A stretch of DNA of 35,837 bases, taken from Candidatus Pacearchaeota archaeon (GTDB taxonomy: Archaea > Nanobdellota > Nanobdellia > Pacearchaeales > GW2011-AR1). Positions 16,921 to 24,493 of this stretch are shown in pieces. Location: contig JAGVWM010000001.1 of the NCBI GenBank assembly GCA_018304325.1, positions 1 through 35,837 of the forward strand. The letters run 5' to 3'. Below the pieces are notes generated by a model. It searched no databases. It was not told where the DNA came from and was given only the letters and a program-made list of their open reading frames with translations. Numbering within the stretch: position 1 is the stretch's first letter; each line of letters begins with the position of its first letter. The position numbers and the translations under genes were made by a program.

Positions 16921-17903
16921 TGGAAAAAGATGATGTGAAGAAGTATTTATTTTGGGGAATACTTGCTGTTATAATACTTGTTTCATATTTTCTACTTAAA
17001 GATTTTATAACTGCAATACTATCTGCGTTTGTTTTAGCTTATTTAATAAAACCAATATATGACAGGCTAAGTAAAAAAATTCCAAAGAAACTTGCATCAT
17101 TTATTACAGTTCTTATCTCAATTATAATAATAGTGACTATTCTTGCAATAGTTATAACTTCTCTAACAGGTCAATTAGTTAAAGTAGCTAACGAAGACAC
17201 AACATCTCAAATAGTAAGTTATTTCTCACATACAAAGTATAGTAACATAATAACACAAAATATAAATTTAATAACTGAAAAATTAGGAGGTTATTTATTA
17301 AATTTAGTTTCATCAACAGCCTGGTACATACCTGGATTAGTTCTTAACATATTTATTGTATTTTTTACAACATTTTATCTTTTAATTGAATGGGAAAGCT
17401 TAAGAGAAAAAATAATAAAAATAATACCTTTTGAAAACAAAAAATTAATAGTAGAAAAAATTGAAAAAACTGCTAGGGAAATATTACTAGCTACACTAAT
17501 AGTTGCAGTTTTAGAGGCAATAATAGCAATGATAGGATTTTGGATATTAGGAATAAAATTGTACTTAATACTTGGATTAATAATTGGTATACTTGCACTA
17601 ATTCCTGCACTAGGACCAGCTCTTATATGGATACCTATGGCAATTATCTTCTTCATAGGTGGAAAATATATATTATTTACAGGAATAATTATCTTAGGAT
17701 TAATACTAAGTCTTGGGATTGATTATCTGTTAAGAATAAGAATACTAGGTAGGAAAACAAAAATGCATCCAGTAATACTGTTATTTGGTTTACTTGGAGG
17801 AATTAAACTTTTTGGAATAATGGGATTTGTAATTGGTCCTTTAATACTAAGCATACTAATAACAATAATAGAAAACATTCCAACTAAAACAACTAAAAAA
17901 TAA
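16920..17903 (+). CDS. AI-2E family transporter (PerM-like permease)
   Basis: Multi-TM ORF with LAYLIKPIYDRLSKKIPKKLASFITVL and ALIPALGPALIWIPMAI, typical of AI-2E/UPF0118 proteins. Confidence 0.88.
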   Translation: MEKDDVKKYLFWGILAVIILVSYFLLKDFITAILSAFVLAYLIKPIYDRLSKKIPKKLASFITVLISIIIIVTILAIVITSLTGQLVKVANEDTTSQIVSYFSHTKYSNIITQNINLITEKLGGYLLNLVSSTAWYIPGLVLNIFIVFFTTFYLLIEWESLREKIIKIIPFENKKLIVEKIEKTAREILLATLIVAVLEAIIAMIGFWILGIKLYLILGLIIGILALIPALGPALIWIPMAIIFFIGGKYILFTGIIILGLILSLGIDYLLRIRILGRKTKMHPVILLFGLLGGIKLFGIMGFVIGPLILSILITIIENIPTKTTKK

Positions 17904-17905
17904 TT

Positions 17906-18028
17906 TTACTTTTTAGTTTTTACTTTAGTCCTATTACTTCCGCCTTTTTTATAAGTATTATACCTTCCTTTAGCTCTTTTATCATTTTTACTCTTTCTCT
18001 TTCCTCCAAAGGCATAATCATCACCCAT
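17906..18028 (-). CDS. Small basic protein, 40 aa
   Basis: MGDDYAFGGKRKSKNDKRAKGRYNTYKKGGSNRTKVKTKK*; very K/R-rich, convergent with the transporter. Confidence 0.45.
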   Translation of the reverse strand: MGDDYAFGGKRKSKNDKRAKGRYNTYKKGGSNRTKVKTKK

Positions 18029-18067
18029 AATAACAAGAAGAACTAAGCATTTTTAAATTTTAAGATT

Positions 18068-18874
18068 TTATTCAAACTGGCCACTTATATCAAATTGAGT
18101 ATCTATTTTAGCATCAATTGTTTGTGGTGGACCTGAATTTGAACCTAAATCCTGTGTCCATGTTTTATCAGCTTGATTCCAATTCCAGTTAATACCATCA
18201 GATCCTGCCATTTTACCATTAGTAATATCAATAGTATAAGTAAATCCTAAAAGAGTAACTATTTTTGTTGTTGAACCATTACTATTTATGTCTTCAGCAG
18301 GAGCTGGATACCAGTCAGGATAAGTGGTTATCTTACACTCTTTATCAAATATAAATCCATTTACCCATAATCCTATAAATCCATTTACCCATAATCCATC
18401 TTTAAAGTTATTAGCTCTAGCTTTTTCAGTTGTACAAAATTTAGTCGCAAAAGCTAATTCATCTCCATCTTTAGCATTAGTAATTAAGTCAGTTGCACAG
18501 AAATTGTTTATTAATTTAACAGCAGCAGTTAAGTCAGCTGCACCAATAGCCCCATTTTGAAGCATAATTTCAACAGCAGGTCTATACTGACAGCTTATAA
18601 AATTATTACTTCCAAATAATAAAGAACCACCAATAGGATCAAATTTCTGACAAAAGCTTACTTTTGCCTCAAAGCTTCCTTCTTTATATGCAGGATTACA
18701 TCCAAAACTTAGCTTAGTATCTAAATCTTCTCTGTTAATTTCTGCTAAAACTTTTCCTCCAGAACTTGAAACATACAAAACTCCTCCAAGAATAATTAAT
18801 AAGAAAACTCCACCAATAACCCAATTTATTACCCACTCCCTTTCTTGTCCTCTTTTTCCTTTAATAATCACCAT
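18068..18874 (-). CDS. Pilin-like/membrane-anchored secreted protein
   Basis: N-terminus KGKRGQEREWVINWVIGGVFLLIILGGVLY; Cys-containing ectodomain. Confidence 0.6.
   Translation of the reverse strand: MVIIKGKRGQEREWVINWVIGGVFLLIILGGVLYVSSSGGKVLAEINREDLDTKLSFGCNPAYKEGSFEAKVSFCQKFDPIGGSLLFGSNNFISCQYRPAVEIMLQNGAIGAADLTAAVKLINNFCATDLITNAKDGDELAFATKFCTTEKARANNFKDGLWVNGFIGLWVNGFIFDKECKITTYPDWYPAPAEDINSNGSTTKIVTLLGFTYTIDITNGKMAGSDGINWNWNQADKTWTQDLGSNSGPPQTIDAKIDTQFDISGQFE
18351..18398. repeat. 24-bp in-frame tandem duplication
   Basis: ataaatccatttacccataatcc(t/a) twice; encodes GLWVNGFI-GLWVNGFI in 18068-18874. Confidence 0.9.
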
Positions 18875-18935
18875 TATATTATAAACATAAAACCTCTTTA
18901 TAAAGTTTTCTTCACTTTTTGAATTTATTAAAAAC

Positions 18936-19349
18936 CTATTCTCCTAAGGAATTTATTTCAGTAGTACTAGCAGTAAAAGCATTAGCACTTTCTATTTTTC
19001 CATTATTTTCGACAAGTTCAATATCTTCTTCTTTAAGATTTTCGATACTTCTCAAAACAATTGCAACATTTTCATCATTTTTTTCATACTTTAAAGCAAT
19101 TGAATTAATGTTATTAATTAAATCCTGTTTATCTTTAATACTAACGGCAGAATGGTCCAAAATATCTTGCAAATAAAAATTAATAATTCCTTCTCTAGAA
19201 TAAACAGAATCTAAAGCATAGGGGGAGTTAAAATTCTTCCCATAGTTATTCTCTTTAATCGAAATATAAAATAAACTTGTTGTAACTATAACTAAAGTTA
19301 GAAAAACTAATAAAAAATTTGCTAATGACTGTGATTTATTACTTCTCAT
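18936..19349 (-). CDS. Pilin-like protein
   Basis: MRSNKSQSLANFLLVFLTLVIVTTSLFYI N-terminus; overlaps the upstream operon gene by 11 nt. Confidence 0.55.
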   Translation of the reverse strand: MRSNKSQSLANFLLVFLTLVIVTTSLFYISIKENNYGKNFNSPYALDSVYSREGIINFYLQDILDHSAVSIKDKQDLINNINSIALKYEKNDENVAIVLRSIENLKEEDIELVENNGKIESANAFTASTTEINSLGE

Positions 19350-19956
19350 AGTATTTTACTCCTACAACATTTCCATTTTTAGATAAAATAAAAAACTCTG
19401 CCTTTAGATTTTCCCTATCAGCAGGAAAAAATATCTCGTTATCTTCCATAAGTTTTTGGGGATTTGAAATATAATTACCATAATCATAACTTGTCAAAAG
19501 TCTTTTTTTATCTGAATCTTTACCAGTATAAATGTAAACTTGGGCATTAGCAATATTTAATTTCTTGAAATAAGCATCATAAAATCCATTTAAAACATCT
19601 TTTTCCTGAATAAGTTTATCAATTTGCTCTTGAGTTATAGGATAATCTCCTAAAAGCTGATTTTCTCTACTAACTCTATCTAAATCAAATCCAGTCAAAA
19701 AATTAGGATCATCAGCCCAGTCTGAAAAAGATTTGTAATGAGTTTGATAAAAATTAATTAAACTAATTGTTTTTTCATAGTCTAAATTATTATTTATCTC
19801 GCTAATTTTTATATCTTCTTTATTAATTTGAAAATTTAATAAAAGAATTAACGCTCCAAATAGAAACATAATAAAAAATATAATTATAGTTACAGAAACC
19901 CAACCTAAAAAATCTCCGAACTGGGCCTTTTTATTTAATTTATTAAAATTAGGCAT
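19339..19956 (-). CDS. Pilin-like protein
   Basis: NKKAQFGDFLGWVSVTIIIFFIMFLFGALILLL N-terminus in the pilin-like operon. Confidence 0.6.
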   Translation of the reverse strand: MPNFNKLNKKAQFGDFLGWVSVTIIIFFIMFLFGALILLLNFQINKEDIKISEINNNLDYEKTISLINFYQTHYKSFSDWADDPNFLTGFDLDRVSRENQLLGDYPITQEQIDKLIQEKDVLNGFYDAYFKKLNIANAQVYIYTGKDSDKKRLLTSYDYGNYISNPQKLMEDNEIFFPADRENLKAEFFILSKNGNVVGVKYYEK

Positions 19957-20463
19957 CTAATTTTTTCCTCCTTTATAATTAGAGGCAGCTAAAACATTTA
20001 CAAGATATTTCTTATTATCTTTATATATTACATAAACACTTTTACTAGAACATTCAGGATATTTAACTGCAGTTATTTTAGATTTTATATCGCAGTTTTT
20101 TTCAAAGGCATTATTTCCAAAACTATGCCCAATTACACTTTCCCCTGTGAAAAAATCTGAAACACTTATTTTAATAAAAAATTTGCCATTATCAAAAACA
20201 CTCTGAGATAAGCTACACTCACTAAAAATATCAAAATTACTTTCTAATATTGTAGGATTTATTCCATCTGAACTAGAAATACACTTTACAACCTTGCTTG
20301 AAAGAGCATCTGCTTCCAAAGAGCGTATATCTAAATTTGAAGAATAAAATAAACTAACTCCTGCAACAATACCAAGACCAATTATTATTATAATTATAAA
20401 CCACCAAATAGAAAAAAGTTTCTCTCCTTTTTTATCCATTTTTTTAAGCACCATTATTTTCAC
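19957..20463 (-). CDS. Pilin-like protein with Cys-containing ectodomain
   Basis: MDKKGEKLFSIWWFIIIIIIGLGIVAGVSLFY N-terminus; true start probably at an internal Met, given the overlap with 20444-20848. Confidence 0.6.
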   Translation of the reverse strand: MKIMVLKKMDKKGEKLFSIWWFIIIIIIGLGIVAGVSLFYSSNLDIRSLEADALSSKVVKCISSSDGINPTILESNFDIFSECSLSQSVFDNGKFFIKISVSDFFTGESVIGHSFGNNAFEKNCDIKSKITAVKYPECSSKSVYVIYKDNKKYLVNVLAASNYKGGKN

Positions 20464-20848
20464 TAACTCTTATATTAAGTACTGCTTTACCCTCTTCAGG
20501 AAAGCTTACAGCAGAATCTATATTATAATCTGTAAAATAATAATAAGAATACCCCTCTCCTTGAGAGACTTTAACACTAACTAAATTATCTTTAAAATAA
20601 AAAGCATTATTTATATCAAAGTTATTTTTACTTGCAACTTTATACAAGTCACTTATATCAATATTTATCTGTGTTCCAGGTTTGGCACTATCAATACTTA
20701 GTGCGATTTCTTTTGCATAAAGCCTTTCAGTTAAAAAAATGCTATGGCTCGTATTATAAACAAAAAAAAATAACATTGAAAAAAATACTAAGTTTACTAA
20801 AACAAAAATGACCTCTTCTAATGGAACATTACCTCTTTTATTCATCAT
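20444..20848 (-). CDS. Pilin-like protein
   Basis: NKRG|NVPLEEVIFVLVNLVFFSMLFFFV: G(-1), E(+5) class III signal pattern. Confidence 0.7.
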   Translation of the reverse strand: MMNKRGNVPLEEVIFVLVNLVFFSMLFFFVYNTSHSIFLTERLYAKEIALSIDSAKPGTQINIDISDLYKVASKNNFDINNAFYFKDNLVSVKVSQGEGYSYYYFTDYNIDSAVSFPEEGKAVLNIRVSENNGA

Positions 20849-20849
20849 T

Positions 20850-21956
20850 TTAAGGAAGTCCTTCTATAACCCGACAATATTCTGCAATAGACTCTAAATC
20901 ATAATTTATAGTTCTCACAGCTGAACATCCGCTTCTTGCATCACTTGAAATCTCAATATCTCCGCAAAAACCTGCGCTAACACCTCTGCTCAATGTAACA
21001 CTTCCCTGTTGGTAAATTCCCAAAATTGCTGCAATTACCAAACCATGTACTGAAAAAATACCTTGTATGGCTTTTCCACCAACAGCTAAAAATGCTGGTC
21101 CAAATGCAAAATATCCTGCAGTTCCAATTCCTGCAACTGCTCCTGCAGAATTAGCAATAACTCCTCCATGGCTAGGAGAAGTTATCTGCATAAAAACAAT
21201 TGCAGTTTCTTTCAAATTATCATCTCTAGTATTACTTATTGTAGAAGAGTCGACAAATTCAACCGAAGTATCCTGATCTTTTTTAATTAAATCAACATCA
21301 TTTCCAGCATCATCTTTTGTTGAATTAAAATCTGGTAAATTAAGCAAATTATTATCTATAGTATAACTTGCTGCATAATCCTCTCCAAGCATATAGTCAA
21401 AATAAGTTTTCTCAGTTTTTGGAACTAAATGACTTTTCATATATTCATTTATATTCATATTTTCAAACTCCACACCATCTAAAGAATTCTTATCTATTGC
21501 AATTCTTGAGCAGACAACACAGCTAGGATAGACTAAACCAACACCAAAATTTTCAGCTGCTCCCTGAGAAAATAAACTTACTTTACCCTCACCCATAAGC
21601 TCCCAACATTCTAACATTGACTGGGCATATATCTTCTGGACTTGTTCTAAACCTTGTACAGCACTATTAGAAACTCTAATTTTAGTAACTCCTTTTTCTC
21701 CTTTAAATTCATCGCACTCTCCTCCAAAAAGCTCTCCAGTAATGCAAATCTTTTCAGTTTTACATCTTAAAGGCACATAACCTTTTGCTAATGAAGGAGT
21801 GCTGCCTCGAGAAATAACAGAAAAATGACATGTATTTTTATCAACATCATTCTGAGTAAATAAATTAGTTACTGCAAAAATAAGTATTCCAAGACCTACT
21901 AAAATTAATATTATTGATACAACCCATTCAACAGCTAAAAATCCTCCTTTTTCCAT
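20850..21956 (-). CDS. Large pilin-like protein with Cys-rich ectodomain and Gly/Ala-rich hydrophobic segment
   Basis: MEKGG|FLAVEWVVSIILILVGLGILIF (E+5); SCVVCS; GGVIANSAGAVAGIGTAGYFAFGPAFLAVGG. Confidence 0.7.
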   Translation of the reverse strand: MEKGGFLAVEWVVSIILILVGLGILIFAVTNLFTQNDVDKNTCHFSVISRGSTPSLAKGYVPLRCKTEKICITGELFGGECDEFKGEKGVTKIRVSNSAVQGLEQVQKIYAQSMLECWELMGEGKVSLFSQGAAENFGVGLVYPSCVVCSRIAIDKNSLDGVEFENMNINEYMKSHLVPKTEKTYFDYMLGEDYAASYTIDNNLLNLPDFNSTKDDAGNDVDLIKKDQDTSVEFVDSSTISNTRDDNLKETAIVFMQITSPSHGGVIANSAGAVAGIGTAGYFAFGPAFLAVGGKAIQGIFSVHGLVIAAILGIYQQGSVTLSRGVSAGFCGDIEISSDARSGCSAVRTINYDLESIAEYCRVIEGLP

Positions 21957-22048
21957 AACACAAAAATAAAGAATTGTGAGTTTTTATATGTTAAGATATA
22001 TTTCAAAAACTATACTCTTAGGTGTATAAATAAGTATCTTAATCATGA

Positions 22049-22076
22049 TCAAGAATCTTTATTGTATTATTCTTGA
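22049..22076. terminator. Inverted repeat, candidate transcript end/regulatory hairpin between pilin-like genes
   Basis: tcaagaat-ctttattgtatt-attcttga (8-bp stem, 12-nt loop). Confidence 0.4.
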
Positions 22077-22078
22077 CA

Positions 22079-22204
22079 TTATACGCCTGAAAAAACAAAT
22101 TTATTAAAAAAATAATAAACTCCATAAACAAGTATACCAAATATCACTAACAAAAGTATTATTTTTGCAATTTCTTCCAACTCAAGTTTTGCTTTCTTAT
22201 TCAT
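22079..22204 (-). CDS. Micro-pilin (Flp-like), 41 aa
   Basis: MNKKA|KLELEEIAKIILLLVIFGILVYGVYYFFNKFVFSGV*; A(-1), E(+5); absent from the ORF track. Confidence 0.6.
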   Translation of the reverse strand: MNKKAKLELEEIAKIILLLVIFGILVYGVYYFFNKFVFSGV

Positions 22205-22205
22205 T

Positions 22206-23033
22206 TTAACCCTTATTTTTAGATCTAAAATTAATCTGATAAACATGTCCATCATTACCTGTAATTAACAAGCGTGAAGCAGGGGTATTTTCAAAAGAAA
22301 CATCTGTATTATACAAAAAAATCTGTTTAGCTGTAAGTTCTTCAATATTTGTTAAAAATATTTTTGTTGATAAATCATCAATTGAAAACAAAAAGTCTAA
22401 ATTCTGGTTATCAGCAAATAATACTATAGATTCCTTTAAATCATTTTCAATATTTTTTCCTCCTTGGTTAATCAAATTAATAGCTAAATCTTTCACAGAA
22501 AGAGAATTTTCATTTTTTTTAAAAAATAATAATTTATTAAAAATTTCCTTATCTTGCAAATAAATATCATAATTATAATCTTTATTAGTTAACATAATAA
22601 CTCCCTCTCTTTTTGCCATATAGATTATAGAGGGAAAACCAATACCTCCAATCAAATCTCCTGCATCTAAAATATCTTCATCCTTTAATTTAAAACAAAC
22701 TGCAGAAGAAGAGGCATAAATACATATACAATTATTAAAACTAAGACACTCTCTTGGTCTTGAATTAACTGAATCAGGTGGACCATTTTTATAAAAGGGT
22801 ATTAAAAGTCCATTTTTTGGAGAACTAACTAAATAACTCTGAGAATCTCCATCTTTTAACTCTTTAATTATATTTTCAATGTTATCTAAATGTACTCTTG
22901 CCTGCTCTAATTGTGATTTTTGAGTAATTGACTCATAAAGTGTAAATGCTAAATATCCTAAAAGAAAAAGAAGAATTATTGCAACTATAACTTTAGCAAC
23001 CTCTTCAACAAACCAATCACCTTTTTTGTTCAT
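22206..23033 (-). CDS. Pilin-like protein
   Basis: MNKKG|DWFVEEVAKVIVAIILLFLLGYLAF: G(-1), E(+5). Confidence 0.72.
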   Translation of the reverse strand: MNKKGDWFVEEVAKVIVAIILLFLLGYLAFTLYESITQKSQLEQARVHLDNIENIIKELKDGDSQSYLVSSPKNGLLIPFYKNGPPDSVNSRPRECLSFNNCICIYASSSAVCFKLKDEDILDAGDLIGGIGFPSIIYMAKREGVIMLTNKDYNYDIYLQDKEIFNKLLFFKKNENSLSVKDLAINLINQGGKNIENDLKESIVLFADNQNLDFLFSIDDLSTKIFLTNIEELTAKQIFLYNTDVSFENTPASRLLITGNDGHVYQINFRSKNKG

Positions 23034-23034
23034 T

Positions 23035-24156
23035 TTAATTTACGTTTTCAAATAACTCTGAAACTTTTGACTCACTAATAAAAATATTAGTTTTGTAAAA
23101 ATACCTTAGAGTGTAAGAATTTGATTCAATTCTAGGATAATTTAATGAAAGTTGATTAACAATGGAATCTCTTCCTATACTTGCATAAGGATCAAATAAA
23201 TTGCTGTCTACATCACTAAAAATTTGTGGGTTAATCAAAACACTTCCATCTCTTAAAATAATTCCTACAGGTTTATCATCTCCAAAAATATCAACTCCAA
23301 ACCAACCTAATTTTTTACTATAAATAGTCAAGTAATATCCTTGAAAAGAAATTTTATTATCATTAAAATCTAATATTCCTTGGTCATTCTGTAAATAAAA
23401 GTATTCAAAACCTTCTTTTTTTACATCAAAATAAGGACTTAAATCAATTACATACTTTCCTTTAGCATTTTTTTCACCACTACTTATAAAAATAACATCT
23501 TGTCCAGGCCACAAATCATTGTAAATAGGTATTCTCCAATTGTCTGGATGACAGATATAATTTCCAGAATAAATAATAGACTTATCTAAACTTGTTAACC
23601 TTGCTAAAAATTCTATTCTAGATGATCTAGGTTTATTTGAAAGAAAATAAAACCATATCATATATCTTTCTTTAGATGTAGAATCAAATATCTCAGGTCT
23701 TAATAAAACAGCTCCATTAACAACATCAGCAATAGCAATATCCCGTACTTCTTTAAAATAAATAGTTCCTTCTTCAGAGCTTCCTTTCAAATAAAGACTT
23801 GTCCCTATACTGTGTTCTTTAGTATTAGAATTCCAAAATGAGACATACTGTGTCGGACTTGCAAAAGGATTTATCTTACTATTTGAAATATCTCCAATTT
23901 TTCCAGGGCAATACCTTACCTGTCCATCAGGAAGTTTATAATCAGGAGAAATATCTCCAATATAAGTATCATTCTGATTATAACTATAATCTGGGAAAAA
24001 ACTAATCCATTTTGAAAATGGAATGCTTATTAAAAAACCAAGCAGAACAAAAAGTAAAACTGCTGCGATTATCCAATTAAGGTGTTCCTCTATAATAATA
24101 TCTCCTCTTTTATCCATGTTGTGGTTTGTTAAACTTTTCAAAAGTTTATTTTTCAT
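23035..24156 (-). CDS. Large pilin-like protein
   Basis: MDKRG|DIIIEEHLNWIIAAVLLFVLLGFL: G(-1), E(+5); start at 24156 or internal Met at 24117. Confidence 0.72.
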   Translation of the reverse strand: MKNKLLKSLTNHNMDKRGDIIIEEHLNWIIAAVLLFVLLGFLISIPFSKWISFFPDYSYNQNDTYIGDISPDYKLPDGQVRYCPGKIGDISNSKINPFASPTQYVSFWNSNTKEHSIGTSLYLKGSSEEGTIYFKEVRDIAIADVVNGAVLLRPEIFDSTSKERYMIWFYFLSNKPRSSRIEFLARLTSLDKSIIYSGNYICHPDNWRIPIYNDLWPGQDVIFISSGEKNAKGKYVIDLSPYFDVKKEGFEYFYLQNDQGILDFNDNKISFQGYYLTIYSKKLGWFGVDIFGDDKPVGIILRDGSVLINPQIFSDVDSNLFDPYASIGRDSIVNQLSLNYPRIESNSYTLRYFYKTNIFISESKVSELFENVN

Positions 24157-24311
24157 CTTCCAAATCTTAAAAAATCTTTAGCTGTTTGTAAATACCCTGT
24201 TAATCTGTCACCTAATAAAAAATAAGAAATTAATACAATTCCCATAAGCACTAAAAGAACAATAATTCCAACAAGTAGTTCCTGTCTTGTAATACCTTTT
24301 TTATTTAACAT
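24153..24311 (-). CDS. Micro-pilin (Flp-like), 52 aa
   Basis: MLNKKG|ITRQELLVGIIVLLVLMGIVLISYFLLGDRLTGYLQTAKDFLRFGR*; G(-1), E(+5); ATGA overlap with the next gene; absent from the ORF track. Confidence 0.65.
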   Translation of the reverse strand: MLNKKGITRQELLVGIIVLLVLMGIVLISYFLLGDRLTGYLQTAKDFLRFGR

Positions 24312-24356
24312 CCTAAACAAAACAGAAGAATATAATTAATAAAGATATTGTTTTAA

Positions 24357-24493
24357 TAAAAGAAAGTTCATAAGGAAACCATTGGCTTTCAAAAGGAAGA
24401 TTGTAAATAAGCTTGGCTATTAAAAGGAAAACTCATAAAGAAAACCTTGCATTTAAAGGAGATGTCATAAGAAGAACCTTGGTTCTTTTTATT
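24357..24493. repeat. Four degenerate tandem units (31-39 nt) of hairpin repeat family 2
   Basis: Units near 24357, 24391, 24422 and 24455 share AAAAGGAAnnnTCATAAnGAAAACCTTGGnT; the last matches 5688-5725 at 37/38. Confidence 0.65.

Noticed and set aside
24357-24493. Repeat array considered as a mini-CRISPR
   Set aside because: Units are contiguous and degenerate, with no unique spacers and no cas genes in the window.
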